DNA from: a virus
Virus record (IMG/VR): IMGVR_UViG_3300025108_000115
Span: 1-43,109 of that record
Direction: 5' to 3' (one strand)
DNA length: 43,109 nucleotides
Position numbers and translations under genes: made by a program. Shown one piece after another: positions 29,723 through 39,900 of the stretch (positions within the stretch are counted from its first letter, which is position 1; each line of letters starts with the position of its first letter). The notes beneath the pieces are model-generated. The model did not search any database. It worked only from the letters and a program-made list of their open reading frames with translations, and was not told the DNA's origin.

Positions 29723-32700
29723 ATGGCAGCAATCTCACAAGTAATACCTAATTTATTAGGTGGTGTCAGTCAGCAACCAGATCCATTAAAACTACCGGGG
29801 CAAGTTCGAGAGGCTGAAAACGTACTGCTAGATCCTACTTTTGGTTGTAGAAAACGACCACCAACTCAGTTTATCGGTAAGTTGTCTTCTGATATCCCAA
29901 CCAACGCTAAGTGGTTCCCAATCTTTAGAGATGGGGTTGAACGGTATGTGATCACTATCTATAAGAATAGTGCTGGTACGACTGTTGTAAAAGCTTTTGA
30001 TACCTTAACAGCATTAGAAACCTCTGTGACAATAGATGCTTCTGCTGTTGATTATCTAGATATATCTGATGTAAAGCACTTTGAACAACTCACGATTAAT
30101 GACTACACCCTTCTAGCTAATAAAGAAAAGATCGTATCAATGGATACGTCTACCTCTGATCCTCTTAAGCAAGAGGCTCTTGTAAACGTTAATCAAATTG
30201 CTTACAATACTACTTACAATATTGACTTTCTTAAGGATGGGGACACTGTAACTCCTGAGAAAAGGTACAGAGCTAAATCAATTAGTGTGTCTCCTGCTTC
30301 TTTTGAAACAGATGATGATAGCTGTGCATTTGCGGGTGCTCAGAACTTCATCTTAAATGGCTCTGGCGATAAGGCTGGACTTAGTTTTAGGCTTACAACT
30401 AATTGTACACCTACTTCAGATGTCACTACAACCCCAGGTGTGACCTATCCCACTGGTCTTAGCTATACTCTTTCTTCTCAAATTCAAAAGTTTTACGTTC
30501 CTATTTTTGGATCAGCAAGTCAATACGGTGTGGGTTCAACTCTCTATACAGACCGTCAGACAGATAATGGCAACTTGGTGGTCAGGATTGTTGCAAGAGT
30601 TGGTTCTTCAGAGTACGGGAACAGATATGACACTTTAAGTACTTCTATTGTTAGTTATGTTGCGGGTGAAACAGGGTCTAAGCAACAACCTTGGGCTGTT
30701 GGTAATGGTGGACTTATAGTAAGTGGGGGCGTAACAATGGTAGTTAAAGTGACTAGCATTGGGACTACATCACCAACCCCCGATTATGATTATAAGTCTG
30801 TTTACAGCGCAAGCGTAACCTTAAATAATGGTGGTGCTAATTGGCGTGTCGGGGATACTGTCACAACTACGATGAATGGTAAGTCATATACAATCACTGT
30901 GACAGGTGAAGCTTTCGGATACTCTTATGTTTCTGAAGCCAGTGTCTCTTATACAACAGCTGCAACTGTAGAAGATGGGGCTTTAGATGTTGGACAGATT
31001 GTCGGGGGCCTCGTACAGGAAATTAATCTTCTATCTAATTACACTGCCACCCCTATTGGAAGTACAATTTATATCGAACGTAATGATGGTAAGGAGTTCA
31101 ATATCCAAACCCGTGGTGGAACAGCAGATAATGCATTGACTGGGGTTAAAGGCTCAGTCAATGATATCTCTAGCTTGCCTGAGCAGTGTGTTGAGGGTGT
31201 TGTCTTAAAGGTTAGGAATACTATTGATTCTGATGCTGATGATTATTATGTAAGGTTTGTACCTGCATCCGGTGATATCCCTGGGCAAGGCTCTTGGGAG
31301 GAAACCGTCAAGCCAGGCATTAAAACGGACCTCAACCCATTTACAATGCCTTTAGCGTTGATTAGACAGGCTGACGGTACTTTTGTTGTTAGACCTCTTT
31401 CTGTAGAGTTTGACGAGGTTCTTAGCTACGCACCACGTGAAGTAGGTGATGATGCTACTAATCCTCAGCCATCATTTGTAGGTAAGTCTATTACAGGAAT
31501 GTTCTTTTTCTCTAATCGGCTTGGGTTCTTATCACAAGATTCAGTCATCCTTAGTCAGCCTGGAGATTACTTTAATTTCTTTGTAGGCTCAGCTATTGCT
31601 GTTAGTGATGCTGATCCAATTGACATGACAGCTAGCTCAACCAAGCCAGCAACTTTGAAGGCAGCTTTAGGAACTCCTAAAGGGCTTTTATTGTTTGCTG
31701 AAAATAGTCAGTTTCTTCTTTCTACTTCAGAGGCAGCCTTTGGCCCAGCTACTGTAAAATTAGCAGAGCTTTCTAACTATGCTTACTCCTCCAATGTCCC
31801 ACCTTTGGAGACAGGGGTATCAGTTCTATTTTCCACTGAAGCTGAAACATTCAGCAAGGTGTACGAGATGGCCGTTGACTCCATTGATAATCGACCCTTA
31901 GTATCTGAAAATACCAGGATTATTCCTGAATATATCCCACCTAATTTGACTATAGCAGCCTCCAGTCCTAATAACTCGTTAGTTGCTTATGGTGATGGGT
32001 CTGATCTTCTTTGGATATTCAAATTCTTTAATACCGGTAATGAAAGGAGTTTAGCTGGTTGGAGTAAATGGCGTATGCCCTCACCTGTGCAGATGCTAGC
32101 CTTTGATCATGATACTGGTTATTTTGTTTGTAATAACAATGGGGATACGGTACTGCTAAAGCTTGAGATGCTGGATGATCCCAGAACTTCTCCTATATCT
32201 GCTTTCGGTTTTAAATTTACGCCTAGGCTTGATCACTCTTTATTCAAATCCCAAGTAACTATTGAGGCCGATACAGATCCTAAAAAGCGAGTCATTCGTT
32301 TTCCAGTGGGATCTTATGTTGATGCCCCCTCGGGTGAGGGTACTCCTGCCACACCCTGTATAATTTTAACCCTAGACGATAACTCAACTCTATTTAGAAC
32401 ACCTGAAATACAGGAGGATAGTACGGGATATTATGTTGTTGTTGATACAGAGATTGCAGGGACTGACTTTATCCTCGGCCTTGAATATATGATGAAGGTT
32501 GAACTGCCTACTTTCTTTGTATCCGAGAATAAAAAGGCTGACCGTAGGAATATCCCTATGGTTGAAAATGTATATCTTGATCTCTACTACTCAGGCCGCT
32601 ATAGCGTGACGATCGATCGTACTGGTTACCAACCTAGAACTGTTGATCTGAACGTCACTAACTCAGATATTTACTTTGCAAATAGTGCAGCTATTGATGA

Positions 32701-32842
32701 ATTGTCAAGTAAAGGCGTCCCAGTTTATTCAAGAGGGGACTTTTCCAAGCTAACTATTAGAGCTTTAGATCCACTTCCCTCCTCTATCACTTCATATCGA
32801 TGGGAGGGTCACTACAATAATAGAGGTATATCGATTGTCTAA
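29723..32842 (+). CDS. Tail tubular protein B (T7 gp12-like nozzle)
   Basis: 1039 residues, longer than T7 gp12 (794). The N-terminus shows the family pattern VIPNLLGGVSQQPDPLKLPG, then REAENVLLDPTFGCRKRPPT; later SITGMFFFSNRLGFLSQDSV and the beta-rich C-terminal YLDLYYSGRY. The extra length lies mainly in a Thr/Ser/Gly-rich beta insertion around residues 180-480. It builds the tail nozzle that carries the fibres. Confidence 0.92.
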   Translation: MAAISQVIPNLLGGVSQQPDPLKLPGQVREAENVLLDPTFGCRKRPPTQFIGKLSSDIPTNAKWFPIFRDGVERYVITIYKNSAGTTVVKAFDTLTALETSVTIDASAVDYLDISDVKHFEQLTINDYTLLANKEKIVSMDTSTSDPLKQEALVNVNQIAYNTTYNIDFLKDGDTVTPEKRYRAKSISVSPASFETDDDSCAFAGAQNFILNGSGDKAGLSFRLTTNCTPTSDVTTTPGVTYPTGLSYTLSSQIQKFYVPIFGSASQYGVGSTLYTDRQTDNGNLVVRIVARVGSSEYGNRYDTLSTSIVSYVAGETGSKQQPWAVGNGGLIVSGGVTMVVKVTSIGTTSPTPDYDYKSVYSASVTLNNGGANWRVGDTVTTTMNGKSYTITVTGEAFGYSYVSEASVSYTTAATVEDGALDVGQIVGGLVQEINLLSNYTATPIGSTIYIERNDGKEFNIQTRGGTADNALTGVKGSVNDISSLPEQCVEGVVLKVRNTIDSDADDYYVRFVPASGDIPGQGSWEETVKPGIKTDLNPFTMPLALIRQADGTFVVRPLSVEFDEVLSYAPREVGDDATNPQPSFVGKSITGMFFFSNRLGFLSQDSVILSQPGDYFNFFVGSAIAVSDADPIDMTASSTKPATLKAALGTPKGLLLFAENSQFLLSTSEAAFGPATVKLAELSNYAYSSNVPPLETGVSVLFSTEAETFSKVYEMAVDSIDNRPLVSENTRIIPEYIPPNLTIAASSPNNSLVAYGDGSDLLWIFKFFNTGNERSLAGWSKWRMPSPVQMLAFDHDTGYFVCNNNGDTVLLKLEMLDDPRTSPISAFGFKFTPRLDHSLFKSQVTIEADTDPKKRVIRFPVGSYVDAPSGEGTPATPCIILTLDDNSTLFRTPEIQEDSTGYYVVVDTEIAGTDFILGLEYMMKVELPTFFVSENKKADRRNIPMVENVYLDLYYSGRYSVTIDRTGYQPRTVDLNVTNSDIYFANSAAIDELSSKGVPVYSRGDFSKLTIRALDPLPSSITSYRWEGHYNNRGISIV

Positions 32843-33290
32843 ATACCGTCGTGAGGCCACCTATAGGGATGGTCTCTTGGTGCTTAATAATATACGTCCA
32901 GAAGATAAAGCCGAAGTTGAGGGCATGGGTCTTGAACCGCTCCATGTCCCTTTTGGTGTTCTTGCTTGTGATCATCCCACATATTTTCATGTAGATGAGA
33001 AGCCAGCAGGCATAGCTGGAATAGTCAGATTAAGCCCAACAGAAGGCCAAGTATGGATGCTTTGCACTCCACTTATAGCCGAAGTGCCTCATACATTTGT
33101 ACGTGAGGCTAAAAGATGGATGCGAAGTGTTGAAGGGGAGTATCAACTCCTATGGAACTACGCAGACGCCAGGAACCATGTCCACCACAAACTACTAAAA
33201 CATCTTGGTTTTAAGGCTCTTAGAGAAGTGCCTTGTGGACCATATCAACTTCCATATTTAGAGATAGTAAAACTATGTGTACAGGAATAG
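32835..33290 (+). CDS. GNAT-like internal protein (T7 gp13-like position)
   Basis: 151 residues from TTG 32835, overlapping the tail tube B stop by eight bases; no ATG precedes the conserved part. It shows an acetyltransferase-like fold pattern (GIAGIVRLSPTEGQVWMLCT, HTFVREAKRWMRSVEGEYQL, ADARNHVHHKLLKHLGFKAL). Small GNAT-like proteins occupy the gp13 place in many T7-like phages and help virion assembly. No substrate can be named. Confidence 0.75.
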   Translation: MSKYRREATYRDGLLVLNNIRPEDKAEVEGMGLEPLHVPFGVLACDHPTYFHVDEKPAGIAGIVRLSPTEGQVWMLCTPLIAEVPHTFVREAKRWMRSVEGEYQLLWNYADARNHVHHKLLKHLGFKALREVPCGPYQLPYLEIVKLCVQE

Positions 33291-34135
33291 AAGTAGCTGT
33301 AGCTTCTTTAGCTATATCTGCGGTCTCTACTGCAGCATCAATTGGTACAAGTGTTTACTCAGCCAGTCAACAGGCAGCTCAGGCTCAGGCTCAGATGAAC
33401 ATGCAGGCCTATCAGTCCCAAGTTCAGATGCAACAGCAACAGGCTATGCAAATGCAGCAAATGCAGCAGCAGCAAGCCCAGATGGCCCAAGCTCAACAGC
33501 AGCAAAGGCAAAGTCAGATTTTCCAGATCCAACAACAACAAATACAAAATTCTCTACAACAGCGGCAAATGCAGCAACAGCAAGCTCTACAAGTAGAGCA
33601 AGCTAATGTGCAGATTGCTAATCAGTACAGCCAACAGCGCCGACAGGTGACTATGGAGCGTGAGCAACTCATGCGTAAGTATGAAATAGACCGACTTGGA
33701 TATAAACGAGATCTACAAACAGCTGCTGATCAGAAGAAATTTAACGGTGAAGCTGCTAATGCAATTTATAAGCAAGAGCAGATCAAGATCCAGGAGGCTA
33801 AGAAGAAAGCAGCTTTTGCACAACAAACAGCCCTTGCTAAGAGTATCGGCGCTAGAGGCTCAATCCTTGCAGCAGGTCGAACAGGTCAGTCCATCGGACT
33901 ACTGGTGAATGATGCTGAAAGGCAATCAGGATTCGAGCAGGCACAAGCTGATGCAACGCTAGATAGCCAAATTCAAATGGCAACTATCGGTATGGATCAA
34001 GCTTTCTTGCAGAATCAAAATGCTGATCAAAAGGCAGATAACAACGTTGGTTTTGATCCACAACTTCCATATATGCCTTCTATGCCTGGTATCCCTAACT
34101 TTATTGATCCATTCCGAAACGCGCAGCCAGCATGA
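33275..34135 (+). CDS. Internal core protein B (T7 gp14-like), Gln-rich
   Basis: 286 residues from ATG 33275; an in-frame TTG at 33233 lies in the previous gene. The N-terminal 25 residues are hydrophobic (VAVASLAISAVSTAASIG), followed by a long Gln/Met/Ala-rich stretch (about residues 30-125) and a helical basic part (REQLMRKYEIDRLGYKRDL). T7 gp14 is ejected first and forms an outer-membrane pore; the hydrophobic start fits. The Gln-rich stretch is the odd feature. Confidence 0.85.
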   Translation: MCTGIEVAVASLAISAVSTAASIGTSVYSASQQAAQAQAQMNMQAYQSQVQMQQQQAMQMQQMQQQQAQMAQAQQQQRQSQIFQIQQQQIQNSLQQRQMQQQQALQVEQANVQIANQYSQQRRQVTMEREQLMRKYEIDRLGYKRDLQTAADQKKFNGEAANAIYKQEQIKIQEAKKKAAFAQQTALAKSIGARGSILAAGRTGQSIGLLVNDAERQSGFEQAQADATLDSQIQMATIGMDQAFLQNQNADQKADNNVGFDPQLPYMPSMPGIPNFIDPFRNAQPA

Positions 34136-36951
34136 GTAGAATTTACAAATCAGAAAATAAGGGTACTACCTATCAAGGTGCTGCCCGTTCTATTGGATTC
34201 AATCCACGTCAAGCAGCTGATCAATCAAAGAAAACACAACAGCTTAAGCAGGCTATCGTTGCTGATGGTGAGACTAAGTCACGGGAGATTCAGCGCGTAC
34301 AGCGTGCTGAGAACACCGTACTCCAAGCACAACAAGAGGTTGATCGTTCATCCCAAAGGATTGATCAAACAGCCGCTAAGAATAACCTAGGCATAGTTCA
34401 AGCTACTGCTAAGGGTGATTTCGCAAATAATTTACTCTTTGACCAGAACCTCCTTAAGTCAGAGCAAACCTACGATACTAATGTATTAAAGGGTGAGCAG
34501 ACCGCTCAAAACTTAGCCATGAGGCTCGATGCTTCACAGCAACAGCTATCCAATCAGGTTAGTAATGCTAGGACTACGTTAGTTAGTAGCACTATCAATA
34601 GCCTCCTAGACTTTGGTGGTTCTGTTGTTAAGTACCAAACGGCACAAGTAGAGGCAGCAGAAGCGGCTAAGATCAAGGCCCAGGAAGAAGCTGAGATAAA
34701 GTTTCAAAACTCAGCCCTTCTAGGTGATAACTTCTTTAATGGTGGTGATGTTTCTCCAGAAGTAGATGCTGTAAGTAATGCCAATACAGCAGCTAGTACA
34801 GCTGAAGTTCAGGTTCTTAACGAAGTAGCTGATGACATTCAGTCTGGTAACACTGCTGAAGACTATTTCGTTGCTGAACAAGTCCGAGGTGATAGCAATT
34901 GGTCTCGCTCCTCTGATTCTAGGCAAAACGTCTATGCAGCCCGTTCCCAATATCCAGCCTTCATTGCTGAGGCTCAAGCTAATGGATTAATCCGCCCCGG
35001 TGCTCAGGGGTGGGAAGACATTCAAAGACTCACACAGAAGTTTGCTAAGGCTTCAGGGTTAAACCTGTCTGACCCTAAGTTAGTTGCTGATGTATTCTCT
35101 AAATCCGCTTTAGGTGCTGCTCAGAATGCACTTACAGCTGTTACTAATCAGGCAGCTACAGAGCTAAAGGAGGCTAGAGAGTCAAACGTTGGTAGCAGTG
35201 TTACTTCAATCACACAAGGCGTACCTACCAAAGGAGTAACTACCGAAAGTGTGGGTATGCTTTGGCAGCAGGCTGAGGGTGAGGTTGTTAATGGTCTATT
35301 TAAGGGTAGGCGATCTAGCCAATCTAGTCGGGAAACTACCCAGCAGTTTGCTGAAGCTCTAGCAGCCTCAGGTAATGCTGATGGTCTGAGGGCTTTAGAA
35401 CGTTATGCACCTAATCCAGACACCCCTAACTTGACTTTAGGAAAACAGTTTCCTGAGATATTCCAAGAGCAGAAGATTAAAGCTAGGCAGGCAGCACGTA
35501 CTGAATACAACCTAGGCAAAGGTGAACTTAACCGTCAAGCTGAAACTCTCCTAAATAATTATTGGTCGGGTGATGCTAGCCCAGAAGCTCTCAGGAAGAC
35601 AGAAAGAGACCTTAGGAGGATCAACACCCCTCAGTCTCGTGCGATGGCTGACAACCTAGTACAAGAGGGTTACAACTACGACAGTGATGTTGCTAGAGAT
35701 GTAGCCAGAGCTCGAGGTACTGAGAATGAGTATTCAGCAGCTCAGATTAAAGACTTTGTAAGTAAAGGTACGATGTCAGCTGCTGAGGGTAAGGAAGCCC
35801 TTAAGTATGCACCTGATGCAAAAGTACAGGCTAAAATTGATGAGGGCCTAAAACTTTATAAGCCTGAGGCAGGTATTAGGTCTAACGCCGTTCGCGTGGA
35901 TAAGGATGGTAAGACTTCACTAAGTCCAGATGGTAAACCTATCCCTAAGGATTATCAAGCTAGATTCGCTAGTAATGCCTTTAAGCAGGCCCTTCGCATG
36001 AAGGAAGCCCGCTTCAAAGTTGAGCTAGGTAGAAGGCTTCAGACAGTCCTTAGAGATAACCGAGATCTAGACCCTACGTCTGTTGAATTCCAGCAGATTA
36101 TGGAGAAGGAAACTGCTTATTTATTGAAGCAGGATCGATTCTCTATTAATTTTAATGTCGGGAGAGGGGGCTATTCCTTTGGTGTAACTTTAGACCCTAA
36201 AGGACGTATTGACCAGTTGACAGTGCAGCCAGGCGTCCAAGACGTGACTGGAATGACTGCTACTGATGTATTCCAAACGTCTGGGATATCTAAAGCTGTA
36301 TTTGATCCATCTCAGGATCGAATCATAGAACCGCCAGACCTTGAGAAAGATAGTCTTGCTGTATTAAACGGCGAAAAGGTAAGTAAAAGAACCAACGATT
36401 GGGCGGCAGCCCTTGGTGTGAGTTCTAAGGACTTAATTAATGGACAACGCATGATGTATGACATGCCACCACTGGATCGTCTCGCTTTAGAGGCACCAGC
36501 ACCTAGCAATGTTGTGGTTCCTGGTAATAAGACAGCCGGAATGAAGGCACTTACTAAGTACTTCCCAATTAGGGGAGCTGCTTATATGGCCTCGGCTATT
36601 GATCATGAATCAAACTGGGCAGCTCAGAGACCTTCATGGGATCTAGGCGCTCTTGATAATGCTGGTCGAAATGGTGGACTACTTTCTTGGAACAGAGGGC
36701 GACTGAGCAATCTTGAGGCGCGCTACGGCAGACCTATTGAACAGATCACCGAGCAAGAGCAACTCCAGTTCTTGCATGATGAACTAAGAACAAGCTACAA
36801 AGATTCCTACGCAATATTTATGGATCCCAATGCCTCGTCTGGTGACTTGGAATGGGCTACATGGAACTATATCCGTTGGAATAAAAAATATACCGGTACT
36901 CGTTGGAGTGTGGCTGAGAATCTCATCCGCTGGGGTAACCGGAATCTCTAA
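34132..36951 (+). CDS. Internal core protein C (T7 gp15-like) with C-terminal lysozyme-like domain
   Basis: 939 residues (T7 gp15 747). The N-terminal and central parts are helical and polar, as expected for the ejected core. The last ~120 residues look like a phage tail-lysozyme / transglycosylase domain: MASAIDHESNWAAQR (candidate catalytic Glu about 826), GGLLSWNRGRL and WATWNYIRWNKKYTG. In T7 the transglycosylase lies at the N-terminus of gp16, so the wall-cutting function seems to sit in a different core protein here. It starts ATGA-coupled to gp14. Confidence 0.82.
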   Translation: MSRIYKSENKGTTYQGAARSIGFNPRQAADQSKKTQQLKQAIVADGETKSREIQRVQRAENTVLQAQQEVDRSSQRIDQTAAKNNLGIVQATAKGDFANNLLFDQNLLKSEQTYDTNVLKGEQTAQNLAMRLDASQQQLSNQVSNARTTLVSSTINSLLDFGGSVVKYQTAQVEAAEAAKIKAQEEAEIKFQNSALLGDNFFNGGDVSPEVDAVSNANTAASTAEVQVLNEVADDIQSGNTAEDYFVAEQVRGDSNWSRSSDSRQNVYAARSQYPAFIAEAQANGLIRPGAQGWEDIQRLTQKFAKASGLNLSDPKLVADVFSKSALGAAQNALTAVTNQAATELKEARESNVGSSVTSITQGVPTKGVTTESVGMLWQQAEGEVVNGLFKGRRSSQSSRETTQQFAEALAASGNADGLRALERYAPNPDTPNLTLGKQFPEIFQEQKIKARQAARTEYNLGKGELNRQAETLLNNYWSGDASPEALRKTERDLRRINTPQSRAMADNLVQEGYNYDSDVARDVARARGTENEYSAAQIKDFVSKGTMSAAEGKEALKYAPDAKVQAKIDEGLKLYKPEAGIRSNAVRVDKDGKTSLSPDGKPIPKDYQARFASNAFKQALRMKEARFKVELGRRLQTVLRDNRDLDPTSVEFQQIMEKETAYLLKQDRFSINFNVGRGGYSFGVTLDPKGRIDQLTVQPGVQDVTGMTATDVFQTSGISKAVFDPSQDRIIEPPDLEKDSLAVLNGEKVSKRTNDWAAALGVSSKDLINGQRMMYDMPPLDRLALEAPAPSNVVVPGNKTAGMKALTKYFPIRGAAYMASAIDHESNWAAQRPSWDLGALDNAGRNGGLLSWNRGRLSNLEARYGRPIEQITEQEQLQFLHDELRTSYKDSYAIFMDPNASSGDLEWATWNYIRWNKKYTGTRWSVAENLIRWGNRNL

Positions 36952-36958
36952 TTAAACA

Positions 36959-36985
36959 CCCCTGCTACGGCGGGGGTTTTATTTT
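36959..36985 (+). terminator. Intrinsic terminator between core protein genes
   Basis: CCCCTGC-TACG-GCGGGGG (36959-36976) with one G-T pair, then TTTTATTTTAT. It lies in the 43-base gap before the largest core gene. Confidence 0.8.
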
Positions 36986-36994
36986 ATCTATTAC

Positions 36995-39900
36995 ATGGAT
37001 CCCCTAGAAAACGATTATTCAGTAGACCAGCCTACTCAGGCTGAAAAGAATCAGACACTTCTACAGAAATTCATAGAAGAAGATCGCTTAGAGGCTGAGG
37101 AGAAAGCCGCCGCAGACGCAGCTGCTGCACCCGCACCCGTTGAAGAAGAAGAAGCGGCAACACCTAAAACAGATAAAGCCATGCAGATGGCTGAAGAGAC
37201 TGGGGAGTTGCCAGTTATCAGTGCGGTTGGCGATTTACTTGGATCAGCCTTAGATTCATTTTCAGATGAACGCAGTGAAGAGCAGGATTCAGAACGGGTA
37301 GCTGGTAAAGGTGGTGATGTTCGTAATCCCATTGATACCGCTGTTGCTTGGGTAGCTGATCAAGTTGATAACACCTTTCAAGGTGATCAAAAGACTTACG
37401 AGGAGATTAGAGATAAGATTGATAAGGGTAAGGCTGACAAGGCTAAGAAAGATGCTGAGGCTCCAGCAATACAACGTGCCTTAGCTGAGCCATTACGTGC
37501 TTTCGATGGTTCCTTGGTTGGAGCAGCTGAAAGTGCTTTGGAAGCGGCAGAGATTGTCGGTGATACTGCCAAAACATTTGCCTCAAAAGTTAATCTAGTC
37601 GGATACGATCCAAAGGATGATCCCTTCTCTAGTAAATACAGCTGGGCTAGCTGGAATCTAGGTAAGGATGATATTGGAGCCCAGACAGGAGTTGGCAAGA
37701 TCACCCAAGGCTTTGGAGAGTTCTTTGTAGCTTTTGCAGGCACTGGTGGAGGTTCTGCTACTGCAAATCTATTTAAGACTGGAGCACAGGGATTAGGTAA
37801 AGCTGGTAAGGCTAAGGCAGTACTAGGCACTATGGGCCGTGAAGCCCTAGAAGGTGTAAAGGCTGACCTTATCTTAGCTGCATCAGGTGAAGGCAACCTG
37901 TCCAACCTGATCAAAGAGAATGCTCCTGATTGGTATCCAACATGGTTATCTGCACTATCAGTTGAAGAGGATGACAATCCCTATGAGGCTGCATTTAAGA
38001 CAGCCTTTGAAGGTGGTCTATTAGGTGCTCCTATTGGGGGTATTGGTGCCTACATCAAAGGCACTCGTGCTATTAACAAGCTTAAAAAGCTGAAGCCTAA
38101 TGCTACTGAAGAGGAGTTAGGTAATGCTGCTATTGAGGCTATTCAAGGAGAACTTAACCTTGGATATACTCCACCTCGTCCTGAGCGCCCTACGATGGCC
38201 TATGACGTTGCTCCTGAGGTACTTAATCTTGATGTTTCTAATGTTTCCAAGTTAGACGCTACTGAACTTAAGAAGCTAGAAACTGAATATGACGTATTTG
38301 CGTTCGATCCAGATATTCAAGATGAAGTAATCCGTAATGCCAACCCAGAAGCCGCTATGGAGGCTTTCGGTAGGAACATCACAGTCAAAGAACTTCCTAA
38401 TGGAACCAAGATTGATTGGGTTCAGCGGGATATTAGTTCGGAATTTAGTCGCGATATAGTTGGTGATTTGACTTATCGTCAAGATGCCATAAACACGCTC
38501 ATTGGCGAGGGTATAGAAAACCCATCTAATGAGCAGATTGAAGATGCCATGCAAGTAATCTTTGGTTTAGCTCCTCAGGGCAACCCAATGGCAGGTCAGA
38601 AGGTAGTCCGTATTGATTGGGAGAGTAATGGTGGCGAGCTAGGTAACTACGGGACTAAACTCTATAAGCAGTTTGGTGAGATTGCTAAGGATCAGAAACC
38701 TGGAACTATTATCCAGGCTGAGGCTGCTGCTGATGGCTATGGCTCAAAAGGACCGTCTGCCTCTCAGAACAGCTCTTTTGATTCTAATATCAAAAAGGTT
38801 AATGCTGAGTGGAGTGAAAAGTATGGCTTAGAAGAGTGGCAGAGACAGAACCCCGATGTAGACCCTGCTGAAGTCAAGGCAGATTGGGAGGCAAAAGATC
38901 GCCAGTCTCAAGAGAATATTGTTCGCACTGGTATTAATCAGGGGACCATCCCAGCAATCCCTGCCGATAGATTTGAGGTATCGAGCATCCGTGAAAAGCT
39001 CTACATGAGAGCTGGCCTAAGTGAGACTAACGGTGAAGGCATGATGTATGGCATCGTCAAGTACAGACCCGATGGACGCCGTACTATGGTGCCTCTCGAT
39101 TCCACTAAGCCAATCCAGGAACAGATCGATTCAGCTAAGGAAGTACCTCTCCAGCGTGAATTAGATCTCCGTCAGTTTGATGCCCAAGCATTAGATCAAC
39201 TCCAAGCATTACAAGCAGAGGCTATTCCTTCTACTTGGGATGATGTTGCTGCTGTTGTGCCTCAGCTATTTACTCCAGGTACACGTCAGATTTCAGCTCC
39301 TGAGTTCTCACCAGAAGCTGTTAATAGGCTTATGGATCTAGATCCTACTAACCCTGATGCTACTGCTATTGCCAACCCATTTACAGGAGAGCAGCCTACT
39401 AGTGGTTCTATGGTTAATGTAGATGGTGCTGTATTAGATGAAGTAGATGATCCTGAAGCTGTAGCCGGCTTTATTGGTAAATACTACGATATCCTTACCC
39501 GTGAGGATGCCTTCCTTACATCTAGTATTTCACCAGATTCAGGTCGCCCTACCTTTGAAATTAGCCGCTTAGTTGCTAATGGTGATGAGGCTATTTCTCT
39601 TGGCAAGATCTTTGACCAGGAAGGTGTATTTCGTCTTGATGATGGTAATTACATCAAAACAGGTGGCCTAGATCAACTGAAGAGAACGCAAGGTGCCAAC
39701 CTTAAATCAATCTCTACACGTGCTCCCCAGTCAACACCAGTAGACCCTCAGAGGGCTGCTACTCAGACCTTAAGGGGAGAACAACAGATCTCACCCAACA
39801 CGGGTACTCAGAGGATGCTGACTGATAATCAGGTAGCTCGTCTGGGTTCTGCAGGTCCTACAAGAACTGCTGAATTACTTGAGGAGATGGTTGTAGGTAG

